DNA from: Spirochaetaceae bacterium
Lineage (GTDB): Bacteria > Myxococcota_A > UBA9160 > UBA4427
DNA: 64,000 bases
Assembly (NCBI GenBank): GCA_020632655.1
Contig: JACKFD010000001.1
Location: forward strand, 558,001 to 622,000
Reading direction: 5' to 3'
Below the pieces are notes generated by a model. The model saw only the letters and a program-made list of their open reading frames with translations. It did not search any database and was not told the DNA's origin. The position numbers were made by a program, and so were the translations under genes. Of this stretch, positions 27,834-35,423 are shown in pieces (within the stretch, counting starts at the first letter, position 1; every line of letters starts with the position of its first letter).

Positions 27834-28208
27834 ATGCCGAGCGATCGGCCGACGGTGCTGCTGGTCGACGACGAGCCCAGCGTGCTCGCCGCCCTGCAGC
27901 GGGGGCTCCGGCGCGAAGGCCTCGAGCTGCGGACCGCGGATCGTGCCGCGAGCGCCGTCGCGTGCCTCGAACGCGAAGCCATCGACCTCGTGATCACGGA
28001 CCATCGCATGCCCGGACCGAGCGGCATCGAGCTGCTCGCGCTGGTCCGCGCCCGCTGGCCGGCGACCGGGCGCATCCTGCTCAGCGGCCATACGGGCGGG
28101 ATCCCGGCCGAGGCCCTCGCGAACGCGCAGCCGTCGGCCGTGCTGGGCAAGCCCTGGGACGACGTCGAGCTGCGCACGGCGATCCGCGACGCGCTCGGGC
28201 GCGAATGA
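27834..28208 (+). CDS. Stand-alone response regulator receiver domain
   Basis: This 124-residue single-domain receiver has LLVDDE for the acidic pocket, D56 in LVITDHRMPG as phosphoacceptor, and the conserved lysine in LGKPW near 106. No output domain is attached. The HRMPGPSG and ILLSGH segments resemble receivers of the RpfG/phosphorelay type. It starts 6 bp after the kinase gene, so the two form an operon, and it is the likely phosphorylation partner or an intermediate in a relay. Confidence 0.9.
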   Translation: MPSDRPTVLLVDDEPSVLAALQRGLRREGLELRTADRAASAVACLEREAIDLVITDHRMPGPSGIELLALVRARWPATGRILLSGHTGGIPAEALANAQPSAVLGKPWDDVELRTAIRDALGRE

Positions 28209-28256
28209 AGCGGGCGGGCCCGCCCGGGTGCGGGTCTGCCTGCTACCGTGCGCGCC

Positions 28257-29063
28257 ATGCGCGTGGTGGACCTCGACCGGGACATGAGCGACGTGATTCC
28301 GACGAGTCTCACGCCGGACAGCGAATACCTCTTCGCGCGCATGACCGAGGCGACGCTCGACGCCACCTGCGCTTCGGTCGGGCGCGTCGTTCTCGACGTG
28401 GCGAGCGGCGTGGGTCAGGACTCGGTCGCCCTCGCGCGGAGCGGCGCGCGCGTCGTCGGCGCCGAGCCGTCGGGGCGGATGATCGCGATGGCCGAGGCCT
28501 TCGGGCGGGATGCTCGGGCGCCCGGCGCCGCGGCGCCGGTCTGGGTGCGGGGCTGGGCGGACGCGTTGCCCTTCGCGGACGACAGCTTCGATGCGTCCTT
28601 CTGCAAGGGCGCGATGGATCATTTCGACGACCCCGAGGCGGCGATCGCGGAGATGGCGAGGGTGACGCGGCGCGATGGTCGGGTGGTGCTCGCGATCGCG
28701 AACTTCGACTCGCTCGCCTGCCGCATGACCCGGGCGGTCGACGAGCTGCGCGAGGACTGGCTCGGCTGGCCGCCGCTGCGAGGGCGGCGGGGCTACGACA
28801 CGCCGAGCGATCACTTCACCCGCTACGAGCTCGATTTGATGCGCGAGCAGGCGGCGCGGCATCTCGAGATCGAACGGGTCCTCGGCATCTCGATCGGCTG
28901 GGGCATGCCGGGCTGGGCGACGCTCGTCGGCGGTCTGCCGAAGTCGCTGGTCGAAGCGGGTCTGCGTGCCCTCGACGCGCTGGCCCGACGCTATCCGACG
29001 CTCGCGGACGTGATCGTGCTCGTCGGGCGTCCGCGAAGCACCTCGTCGACGACCTCGCGGTAG
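28257..29063 (+). CDS. SAM-dependent class I methyltransferase
   Basis: This 268-residue Rossmann-fold methyltransferase has motif I VLDVASGVGQDSVALA near residue 44, an acidic AEP at the end of strand 2, and a later FDASFCKGAMDHFDDPEAAI segment characteristic of Methyltransf_11 (UbiE-like) enzymes. The substrate is not apparent. The ATG at 28257 is preferred over a GTG 9 bp upstream. The 3' end overlaps the convergent glycosyltransferase gene by 73 bp, so one of the two tails may be non-essential. Confidence 0.85.
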   Translation: MRVVDLDRDMSDVIPTSLTPDSEYLFARMTEATLDATCASVGRVVLDVASGVGQDSVALARSGARVVGAEPSGRMIAMAEAFGRDARAPGAAAPVWVRGWADALPFADDSFDASFCKGAMDHFDDPEAAIAEMARVTRRDGRVVLAIANFDSLACRMTRAVDELREDWLGWPPLRGRRGYDTPSDHFTRYELDLMREQAARHLEIERVLGISIGWGMPGWATLVGGLPKSLVEAGLRALDALARRYPTLADVIVLVGRPRSTSSTTSR

Positions 29064-30298
29064 ATCCCGGCCGTCGACGCGGCGATGCGCGGCCAGGCGT
29101 AGAGCTCGAGCACGCGCTCGCGTCCCCGCTTCGCCATCAGCGTGCGGGCCTCGACGTCGTCGAGCAGACGACCGATCGCGGCGGCGAGGGCCTGCGGGTC
29201 GTCGCGCGGCGCGGTGAGACCGCCGCCCGTCGCGTCCATGACCTCCGCCAGCGCCCCGGCCCGCGAGGCGACGACCGGCGTGCCGCAGGCCATCGCCTCG
29301 ACCGCAGGCAGGCCGAAGCCCTCGTAGCGCGAGGGGACGACCACGATCGTCGCTCGGGTGTAGCGTCGCACGAGCTCGGCCGAAGCGACGCGTCCCGTGA
29401 GCGTGATCCGGTCGAGCACGCCGACCTCGCGCGCCCACTTCCGCACGCGGTTGTCCGGGGAGTCGTCGTCGACGAGGGTGAGTCGCACGTCGGACGGCAG
29501 CAGCGCGAGCGCCCGGATGAGGGTCCGGACGCCCTTGTTCGGGTCGCTCGAGCGTCCCACGCAGAGCAGCTCGCGCTCCGCCTTCGCAACGCTCGGATCG
29601 GGTCGGAAGAGGCTCGTATCGAGTCCGTTGCGGACGTTGCGCAGGCGCGAAGGCGACACCCCGAAGTCCTGCACGATCTGGCGCGCGCTCACCTCCGACG
29701 AGGTCAGCACCCGGTCGAGCCGCCGCGCGACGAAGGCCTGCATGCCGATCGGGTAGAACTTCATCGTCCCGATCGCCTCCTTGAGCGTCTCGTCCCGCAC
29801 GAAGGACGCCCGTCGATCGACGGTGAGCGGATGGTGCACCGTCGTCACGACCGGCAGACCCAACGCGCGCAGTCCGAGCAGGCCGTAACCGAGGCACTGC
29901 ACGTCGTGGACGACGTCGTAGCGTCGTCCGCTCCGCAGCCGGGCGGCGAGACGACGGAAGGCGCGCACGCTGAAGGCGAAGGGCTCGGGCAGGAAGCCGA
30001 TCCGACTGGCGGCGAGCTCGTAGAAGTTGAGCGGCGAGAGGACCTGGAGCGGGCGCTCCCGGGGCACGATCTGGTCGGTCTGGTTCAGGACCCACTTCGC
30101 CCAGAACTGCTGGTTGGGCAGCTGCTCCACCCGGGCGAAGGGCATCGGGTCCGGGTAGGGCGGGCCGACGAAGACGTCCACCTCGTGGCCGAGTCGCGCC
30201 ATCTCGCGCGCGAGGAACCAGAGGTAGATCCCCTGACCCCCGGAGTTCATGTTGCCCCGGTAGGCCACGAACGCGATGCGCAGCGGCCGCTCGTCCAT
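28991..30298 (-). CDS. Glycosyltransferase family 4 protein (copy A)
   Basis: This 435-residue GT-B fold glycosyltransferase probably uses a nucleotide-sugar donor. The acceptor half carries the glycine-rich GGQGIY near residue 21, and the donor half holds LLCVGRSSDPNKGVRTLIRAL near 240 and the E(x7)E motif in SRYEGFGLPAVEAMACGTP near 330. It is a paralogue of the gene at 31016-32275: both start with RIA...YRGNM..GGQGIY and contain VVHHP/VIHHP at the same place. No membrane segment is seen. It ends inside the convergent methyltransferase gene. The product is likely a cell-surface or stored glycan or glycolipid, unspecified. Confidence 0.88.
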   Translation of the reverse strand: MDERPLRIAFVAYRGNMNSGGQGIYLWFLAREMARLGHEVDVFVGPPYPDPMPFARVEQLPNQQFWAKWVLNQTDQIVPRERPLQVLSPLNFYELAASRIGFLPEPFAFSVRAFRRLAARLRSGRRYDVVHDVQCLGYGLLGLRALGLPVVTTVHHPLTVDRRASFVRDETLKEAIGTMKFYPIGMQAFVARRLDRVLTSSEVSARQIVQDFGVSPSRLRNVRNGLDTSLFRPDPSVAKAERELLCVGRSSDPNKGVRTLIRALALLPSDVRLTLVDDDSPDNRVRKWAREVGVLDRITLTGRVASAELVRRYTRATIVVVPSRYEGFGLPAVEAMACGTPVVASRAGALAEVMDATGGGLTAPRDDPQALAAAIGRLLDDVEARTLMAKRGRERVLELYAWPRIAASTAGIYREVVDEVLRGRPTSTITSASVG

Positions 30299-30303
30299 CG
30301 CGT

Positions 30304-31047
30304 TCAGGCCGCCCGCGCGGCGATCGGTGCGGCGAGGCGGGCGGCCTCCGTCCGCTTGGTGCCGTAGAGGATCACGCTCTTCGGACAGACGTAGTTCAGG
30401 ACCCGTTCGAGCCGCGCCATCCACGTAGACGCCGTCGCCCGGATCAGGAACTCGCGGTAGCCGCGCACGAGTCGACTGCGGTCCGCGTCCGGGAGGTGCA
30501 TCACGGAGCGCAGCACCCAGTAGGGCGTGTGGAAGCCATGGGCGAAGCCGCAGCCCTCGACGTCGAAGCCCGCGGCGGCCAGCCCCTCGGCCAGGTCGCG
30601 GGGGCGGAAGATCCGGATGTGTCCGCCCGGACTCTCGAAGTACTCGTCCCCGAGCCGCAGGTAGAGGTGCTCGCTCGTGGCAGTCGGGATCGTGACGGCG
30701 ATCCGCGCTCCCGGCCGGGCGACCCGGGCGAGCTCCCGTGCCGCCGCTCGGTAGTCGTGGACGTGCTCCATGACCTCGGAGCAGATGATCCGGTCGAAGC
30801 TCCCGTTCGCGAAGGGCAGGTGGAAGGCATCGCCCTGCAGCATGGCGCCGAGGCGTCCCTGCTCGCGACCGCGCCGCTTCAGGCTCTTCGAGGCATCGCG
30901 CATCGCGTCGAAGTCGAGGTCGAGCCCGACGACGGACGCGCCACGCGAGAGGCTGCCGAAGCAGTGTCGGCCCTCGCCGCAGCCCGCGTCGAGCAGGCGA
31001 TGGCCCGGCCGGACGTCAAGCCGCTCGAGATCGACCGTCAGCAGCAT
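30304..31047 (-). CDS. SAM-dependent methyltransferase between two glycosyltransferases
   Basis: This 247-residue class I methyltransferase has motif I LLDAGCGEGRHCFG near residue 18, VVGLDLD at strand 2, DAFHLPFANGSFDRIICSEVMEHV near 77 and a PRDL segment near 140, as in Methyltransf_11/25 enzymes. The start at 31047 lies 32 bp inside the end of the upstream glycosyltransferase gene, and the stop is 5 bp before the next glycosyltransferase start. The three genes are therefore tightly coupled, and it probably modifies a sugar or lipid acceptor of the same pathway. Confidence 0.87.
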   Translation of the reverse strand: MLLTVDLERLDVRPGHRLLDAGCGEGRHCFGSLSRGASVVGLDLDFDAMRDASKSLKRRGREQGRLGAMLQGDAFHLPFANGSFDRIICSEVMEHVHDYRAAARELARVARPGARIAVTIPTATSEHLYLRLGDEYFESPGGHIRIFRPRDLAEGLAAAGFDVEGCGFAHGFHTPYWVLRSVMHLPDADRSRLVRGYREFLIRATASTWMARLERVLNYVCPKSVILYGTKRTEAARLAAPIAARAA

Positions 31048-32275
31048 CGATGACCTCCTCGAAGACGTCGACCAGCTTCGCCGCCGCCTGATCCCATTGG
31101 AAGAGGCGCTCGACCCGCGCGCGCGCCGCCCGCCCCATGCGCTCGGTCTCGGCCGGGTCGCGCAGGATCGACCACATCGCGTCGGCCATCGCCCGGGCGT
31201 CGCGCTGGGGGACGAGTCGCCCGGCGTGTCCGTCCGTGCCGACGACCTCGGGCAGCGCGCCCGCCGCATTCGCGATCACCGCCAGTCCACAGGCCATCGC
31301 CTCGCTCGCCGGGAAGCCGAAGCCCTCGAAGAACGAAGGCACGAGGGCGACGCGCGCGGTCGAGTACTGCTCGACGAGCTCGGGCACCGTCAGCATGCGG
31401 TCGACGATCCGGATCCGCTTCTCGAGGCCGTAGCGGCGGGTGAGTCGCGGGACGAGGCCGTGGCCCGGGATGCGCCCGTCGACGATCTTGAGCGTCACGT
31501 GCTCGGGCAGCATCGAGAGCGCCTCGAACATCGTGCCGATGCCCTTCTTGCGGTCCTCCGTCCGTCCGACGAAGAGCAGGTCCGCCTGCTTCTCGATGCC
31601 CGGGATCGGATGGAAGATCTCCGTATCCGTTCCGTTGTAGACGACCGTGACGTCCTTCTGCGGGATGCGGAAGTACTTCTCGATCGCTGCGCGCGACGCC
31701 TCGGAGACGGTCACGATCCTGGCCAGTCGCGGGGCGACCGTCTCCTGCATCAGGAGCGGGAAGTAGAGCGTGCGCTCCACCCGCTTGCGGAGAGACGGGT
31801 CGATCGTGAAGTCCGCCTCGCGATCGATGTGGAGCGGGTGGTGGATGACCGAGACGACCGGTACGCCCATCTTCTGGATGCCGAGCAGCCCCCAGGACAG
31901 GCATTGGTTGTCGAAGACGACGTCGAAGCCGTAGCGCTTCTGGAGCTCCGGCCAGCGCCGCATCAACCGGATGCCGAAGGTCTGCATCTCGGGGAAGACG
32001 CCGAAGCGCGACACGCCCAGCTCCCAGAGCGAGAGCGGCTTGAGCAGCGAGAAGGGCGCCTTCGGATCGAAGGCATCGCCCATCGTCCGCCCGAAGACGT
32101 TGTCGTTCGGGATCCTGTGGAGCGGGATGCCCTCCTCGAGCTCCGGATAGGGCGGGCCGGCGAAGACGTGGACGTCGTGTCCGGCGCGCTTCCACTCGCG
32201 CGCGAGATAGGCGGCGTAGATGCCCTGCCCGCCGCAGAACATGTTGCCGCGATAGGTGAGGAGGGCGATGCGCAT
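31016..32275 (-). CDS. Glycosyltransferase family 4 protein (copy B)
   Basis: This 419-residue GT-B glycosyltransferase is paralogous to the one at 28991-30298. The N-terminal IALLTYRGNMFCGGQGIYAAYLAREW matches the other copy's start, the donor half has LLFVGRTEDRKKGIGTMFEAL, and the E(x7)E motif lies in SFFEGFGFPASEAMACG. The duplicated glycosyltransferases flank a methyltransferase, an arrangement suited to sequential sugar additions. The ATG at 32273-32275 directly precedes the first beta strand. The upstream small membrane protein gene ends 5 bp before it. Confidence 0.88.
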   Translation of the reverse strand: MRIALLTYRGNMFCGGQGIYAAYLAREWKRAGHDVHVFAGPPYPELEEGIPLHRIPNDNVFGRTMGDAFDPKAPFSLLKPLSLWELGVSRFGVFPEMQTFGIRLMRRWPELQKRYGFDVVFDNQCLSWGLLGIQKMGVPVVSVIHHPLHIDREADFTIDPSLRKRVERTLYFPLLMQETVAPRLARIVTVSEASRAAIEKYFRIPQKDVTVVYNGTDTEIFHPIPGIEKQADLLFVGRTEDRKKGIGTMFEALSMLPEHVTLKIVDGRIPGHGLVPRLTRRYGLEKRIRIVDRMLTVPELVEQYSTARVALVPSFFEGFGFPASEAMACGLAVIANAAGALPEVVGTDGHAGRLVPQRDARAMADAMWSILRDPAETERMGRAARARVERLFQWDQAAAKLVDVFEEVIDAADGRSRAA

Positions 32276-32280
32276 CGGGC

Positions 32281-32565
32281 TCAGGCCGCGTCTTCGGCGG
32301 ATCGCGTGGGCGGCACCGGGGCGGCGCCCTCGGTCGGCGGCGCGTCGGTCGCCAGGATCTCCGGGCTCTGGTCGGCGTCGACCTGGATCGTGGCGATCGT
32401 GTAGCCGACCCAGGCGACCAGCCCGAGCGCGAAGAACGTGACGATCGCGACCGGGATCGCGAGGGCCCAGTAGCTGCCGTTCAGGAGGCCGATCAGGAAG
32501 AGCAGGGCGGCCACGCCGGCGGCGGCGCAGATCGCCCAGCCCTGGGCACGGGAGGCATCGTTCAT
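32281..32565 (-). CDS. Small two-helix membrane protein
   Basis: The 94-residue protein has two predicted membrane helices (about residues 10-30, AICAAAGVAALLFLIGLL, and 34-56, ALAIPVAIVTFFALGLVAWVG). A hydrophilic Pro/Thr/Asp-rich tail follows. I recognise no family. It is the first gene of the glycosyltransferase-methyltransferase operon and reads from the promoter-like element near 32773-32800. It may anchor or assist the glycan enzymes, which is inference from position only. Confidence 0.65.
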   Translation of the reverse strand: MNDASRAQGWAICAAAGVAALLFLIGLLNGSYWALAIPVAIVTFFALGLVAWVGYTIATIQVDADQSPEILATDAPPTEGAAPVPPTRSAEDAA

Positions 32566-33009
32566 GGGTCCCTCGCTTGGCTTCGCTCGTTCGGGATCGC
32601 TCGAGCGGATCTCGGGATTGCGGGGTCGGTCTCGACCCGGGCGTTTCGTCGTCGCTCCGGTGCGCCGCGCAGCGTTCCTTCGGAGGCTGTACGGCGGGGC
32701 CCGGGCGCTCGCCCCGTCGCCCGGGTGCGCCGGTCGACGAACGATCGTTCCGGCCGGGCCCGCGGACGCCGCAGTATGGTGAATTCCCTTTTCCTGTCAA
32801 CGACTTCGGTCGGCCCCTCGGCACCCCCCGGACCGCTTCGGCGGCACCGGGCGCCGGACTGCGAGTCGCGCGGGCCGGGACGGGATCCGGGGGAGCGGGG
32901 GCGCGCCGTCCGGTCGGCGATGAGCGATCCTCGGGCACTTCGAGACGGGCCGGATGGCCCGCGCGAGCGACGCTCGCGCGTCCGCGCCGGCACGAAGGGG
33001 AGGACGGAG
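32566..33009. other. Divergent intergenic region
   Basis: About 440 bp between the minus-strand glycan operon and a small plus-strand gene. It contains a good sigma-70-type promoter on the minus strand and otherwise Arg/Gly-codon-like GC-rich sequence without a supported gene. Confidence 0.5.
32773..32800 (-). promoter_or_regulatory. Predicted sigma-70-type promoter for the glycan operon
   Basis: On the minus strand the perfect -35 hexamer TTGACA (32795-32800) is followed after 16 nt by CATACT (32773-32778), matching TATAAT at four positions. The spacer is unusually AT-rich for this genome. It points to the small membrane protein gene about 205 nt downstream, leaving a long 5' leader. Confidence 0.6.
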
Positions 33010-33324
33010 ATGGAGTCGATCGACGAGCGGGCGCCTCGCGCCGAGTCTCTCTGGGCGCGGGGCGAGATCGCCGAGAGTGCCGGGGACCTCGCCGCGGCCT
33101 ACGCGCTCTTCACGCAGGCGCACGACCTCGTCGTCGATTGCGCCCGACTGCATCGCCGGGCGCACGAGCGACTGCGCCGCGTGAACCGACGCCTGCCGCA
33201 TCGCGGGGAGCTCGCGACGGACTGGCTGCTCCATCTCCTCGCGCCGCTGGGCTTCTTCGAGCTCGTGTCGTTCTTCGCTCGCGGCGACGGCTTCGCGTCC
33301 CGGCTCTGCCGCCAGCGCGCCTGA
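33010..33324 (+). CDS. Small protein of unknown function, helical
   Basis: The 104-residue protein reads MESIDERAPRAESLWARG and continues with a TPR-like helical pair (EIAESAGDLAAAYALFTQAHDLV). It ends with a short hydrophobic segment (TDWLLHLLAPLGFFELVSFF). The ATG at 33010 has AGGA 5 nt upstream, which supports it over in-frame starts further up. It precedes anmK by 96 bp. I recognise no family; a tetratricopeptide-type helical hairpin is the only fold suggestion. Confidence 0.5.
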   Translation: MESIDERAPRAESLWARGEIAESAGDLAAAYALFTQAHDLVVDCARLHRRAHERLRRVNRRLPHRGELATDWLLHLLAPLGFFELVSFFARGDGFASRLCRQRA

Positions 33325-33420
33325 GCGATCGCCCCCTCGTCGGTGGATCACGCGGGGCCCGGCCGAGCGTCCTCGTCCCGCCCCCTGTCTCCGCCGCCCG
33401 CGCGGTCTAACCTCCCGTCC

Positions 33421-34584
33421 ATGTGGGTGGTGGGATTGATGTCGGGCACCTCGGCGGACGCGATCGACGCCGCGCTCGTCGAGTGGCCGGAGTGCGACTC
33501 GGCCCGGCCCTTCCGCCTGCTCGCCTATCGCGAGTTCCCCCACGCGCCGACGCTGCAGGCGGAGATCCATCGACTGGCGGCCGGCGAGCTGCCCGGCGAA
33601 GCGATGCTCGAGGAGCTGATCCGCCTGGACCGGGAGCTGGCGGATCGCTTCGCGGAGGCGACGCGTGCATTGCTCGACGAGGCGGGGCTGCCGCTCGAGC
33701 GCGTCGACGCGGTCGCGTCCCATGGCCAGACCGTCGCCCATCACCCCGCTCGCGGCGGCAGCCTCCAGATCGGCTGTCCCGCGCGTCTGGCCGAGCAGCT
33801 GGGGCGTCCGGTCGTCGCGGACTTCCGGCGGCGCGACCTCGCGATGGGCGGCGAGGGTGCGCCTCTCGCGCCCTTCTTCCATCACGCGATCTTCGCCGAC
33901 GCGCGCGAGACCCGGGGCGTGCTGAACCTCGGCGGCATCGCGAACCTGACCTGGCTACCGGCCGGCGGACGCGTCGAGGACGTGCTCGCCTTCGACGTCG
34001 GACCGGCCAACGCCCTGCTCGACGGGGTCGTGCGGCTCGCGACCCGCGATGCGGAGCGCTTCGATCGCGACGGTCGACGGGCGCGACGAGGGCGCGTCGT
34101 CGAGGCCTGGCTCGACGCGCTGCTCGACGACGAGTACCTGCGCCGAAGCCCGCCCAAGTCGACCGGCCGCGAACGCTACGGCCTGGCGGAGGCCCGCACC
34201 TGGACCGCCCGCGCGGAGCGCGAGGGGCGCTCGCTCGAAGACCTGCTGGCGACGCTGGTCGCATTCACCACGCGCACGATCTCGGACGCCTGGCACGCGA
34301 TGGCGGCGCGAGTGCCGACGCAGGGGGGCTCACGGCTCTACGTCGGAGGCGGCGGCGTCCGCAACGCCTTCCTGATGGAGTCGATCGCGGGGGCGCTCGG
34401 AGAGGTCGTCGTCGAGCCGATGGACGCGGCGGGGGTGCCGTCGGATGCCGCGGAGGCGATGGCCTTCTCCTTGATGGGGCGCAACACGCTCCTGGGTCGG
34501 CCGAACCAGATCCCGCAATGCACGGGGGTCGCCCGGGCCCGCGTGCTCGGCGTGGTGCACGGGGGCGAGTGGGGACGGCGCTAG
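33421..34584 (+). CDS. anmK: Anhydro-N-acetylmuramic acid kinase
   Basis: This 387-residue ASKHA-fold kinase cleaves the 1,6-anhydro ring of anhydroMurNAc and phosphorylates it to MurNAc-6-phosphate during murein recycling. Signatures are GLMSGTSADAID (residues 5-16; SADAID replaces the usual SLDGID), ASHGQTVAHHP near 100, NLGGIANLTWLP near 170 and FDVGPANALLDG near 190. Genes resembling murU and amgK lie within 4 kb, so this locus covers the MurNAc salvage pathway. Its TAG stop falls in the first unit of a 35-bp tandem repeat. Confidence 0.93.
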   Translation: MWVVGLMSGTSADAIDAALVEWPECDSARPFRLLAYREFPHAPTLQAEIHRLAAGELPGEAMLEELIRLDRELADRFAEATRALLDEAGLPLERVDAVASHGQTVAHHPARGGSLQIGCPARLAEQLGRPVVADFRRRDLAMGGEGAPLAPFFHHAIFADARETRGVLNLGGIANLTWLPAGGRVEDVLAFDVGPANALLDGVVRLATRDAERFDRDGRRARRGRVVEAWLDALLDDEYLRRSPPKSTGRERYGLAEARTWTARAEREGRSLEDLLATLVAFTTRTISDAWHAMAARVPTQGGSRLYVGGGGVRNAFLMESIAGALGEVVVEPMDAAGVPSDAAEAMAFSLMGRNTLLGRPNQIPQCTGVARARVLGVVHGGEWGRR

Positions 34585-34685
34585 CGCTCGACGAGCCGCG
34601 ACGGGCGGGGCGGCGCTAGCGCTCGACGAGCCGCGACGGGCGGGGCGGCGCTAGCGCTCGATCAGCCGCGACGGGCGGGGCGGCG
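34581..34685. repeat. 35-bp tandem repeat between convergent anmK and RNase Z-like gene
   Basis: Three consecutive 35-bp units (34581-34615, 34616-34650, 34651-34685) are nearly identical, the third differing in an ATC for ACG change. A fourth begins with CTAG at 34686. Each unit starts with CTAG inside the palindrome GCGCTAGCGC, so each repeat carries a stop codon on both strands. The first provides the anmK stop and the fourth the stop of the minus-strand hydrolase. Confidence 0.95.
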
Positions 34686-35423
34686 CTAGAGCTTGACGAC
34701 CAGCCCGTCGTCCGCGGTCTCGATCTCGAGGCGGCCGCGCATGCGTGACATCTCCTCGCCGAGGTGCGTGAGGACGAGGCGACCGCAGTCGAGGTCGGCG
34801 CGGTGCTCGCGGATCTCCTCGAGGCTGAGGTGGAAGTCGAGCTCCGCGTCGTGCAGCGTGCACTCGCAGATGAAGAGCTCGCTGCCGGCGACGCGGCCGG
34901 GCAGGCCATCGAACCAGCCCGTGTCACCCGAGTAGGCGATGCGGTCGCGGCCGAGACGGACCTGGTAGCCCTGGGGATGCGCCTCGAGCTGATGGGCGGT
35001 CTCGAAGGCGCGGATCGTCGCAGGTCCCGCCTCGAGCGTCTGCTCGGGGTGGATCTCGCGGTAGTGCACGGGGAAGGTCCAGACCCGGTCCTCCAGATGG
35101 TGGCCCATCGCCGTCGCGAGCTGGTACACGCGCGCCTCGATCTCGGGCGGACCGACGATCTCGAGGGGATGCGTGCGGTGGTCCGTGTAGAGCGAGGCGT
35201 AGAGGAAGGCGGGGATGCCGCCGAAATGATCGCCGTGGAAGTGGGAGACGAGGATCACGTCGACCTCGTCACGCTCGATGCCGAGCTGACGCAGGCCCGT
35301 GTTGGTCGTTGCGCCGCAGTCGAGGAGCATGGCGCCGTGTTCGCCCCGGGCGAAGACGGCGGATTGTCGCCGTCCGCCCGCGCCGAAGGCGTCGCTGGTT
35401 CCGATGAAGACGACCTCGCTCAA
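34686..35423 (-). CDS. Metallo-beta-lactamase fold hydrolase, RNase Z-like
   Basis: This 245-residue MBL-fold hydrolase resembles RNase Z/ElaC: FIGTSDAFGAGGRRQSA at the start, the metal motif HFHGDHFGG near residue 64, a YSGDT segment near 165 and a late THLGE histidine. RNase Z proteins mature tRNA 3' ends, but this compact version may have another ester or RNA substrate. The TTG at 35421-35423 is chosen: it overlaps the murU-like stop as TTGA and has GGGAG 6 nt upstream. An ATG at 35438 would add 5 residues. Its position inside a MurNAc recycling operon is unexplained. Confidence 0.8.
   Translation of the reverse strand: MSEVVFIGTSDAFGAGGRRQSAVFARGEHGAMLLDCGATTNTGLRQLGIERDEVDVILVSHFHGDHFGGIPAFLYASLYTDHRTHPLEIVGPPEIEARVYQLATAMGHHLEDRVWTFPVHYREIHPEQTLEAGPATIRAFETAHQLEAHPQGYQVRLGRDRIAYSGDTGWFDGLPGRVAGSELFICECTLHDAELDFHLSLEEIREHRADLDCGRLVLTHLGEEMSRMRGRLEIETADDGLVVKL

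Noticed and set aside
25011..30095. Very long minus-strand open frame (1694 codons) across the kinase and methyltransferase genes
   Set aside because: It is opposite well-supported genes, has Arg/Pro/Gly-rich composition without domains, and arises from high GC at third codon positions.
34291..34297. TGGCACG as the -24 box of a sigma-54 promoter
   Set aside because: No TTGC follows at the required spacing and it lies inside anmK; a similar TGGCACG near 47045 in the nfeD gene fails for the same reasons.
34581..34685. CRISPR-like array
   Set aside because: The 35-bp units are directly adjacent without spacers, so this is a simple tandem repeat.
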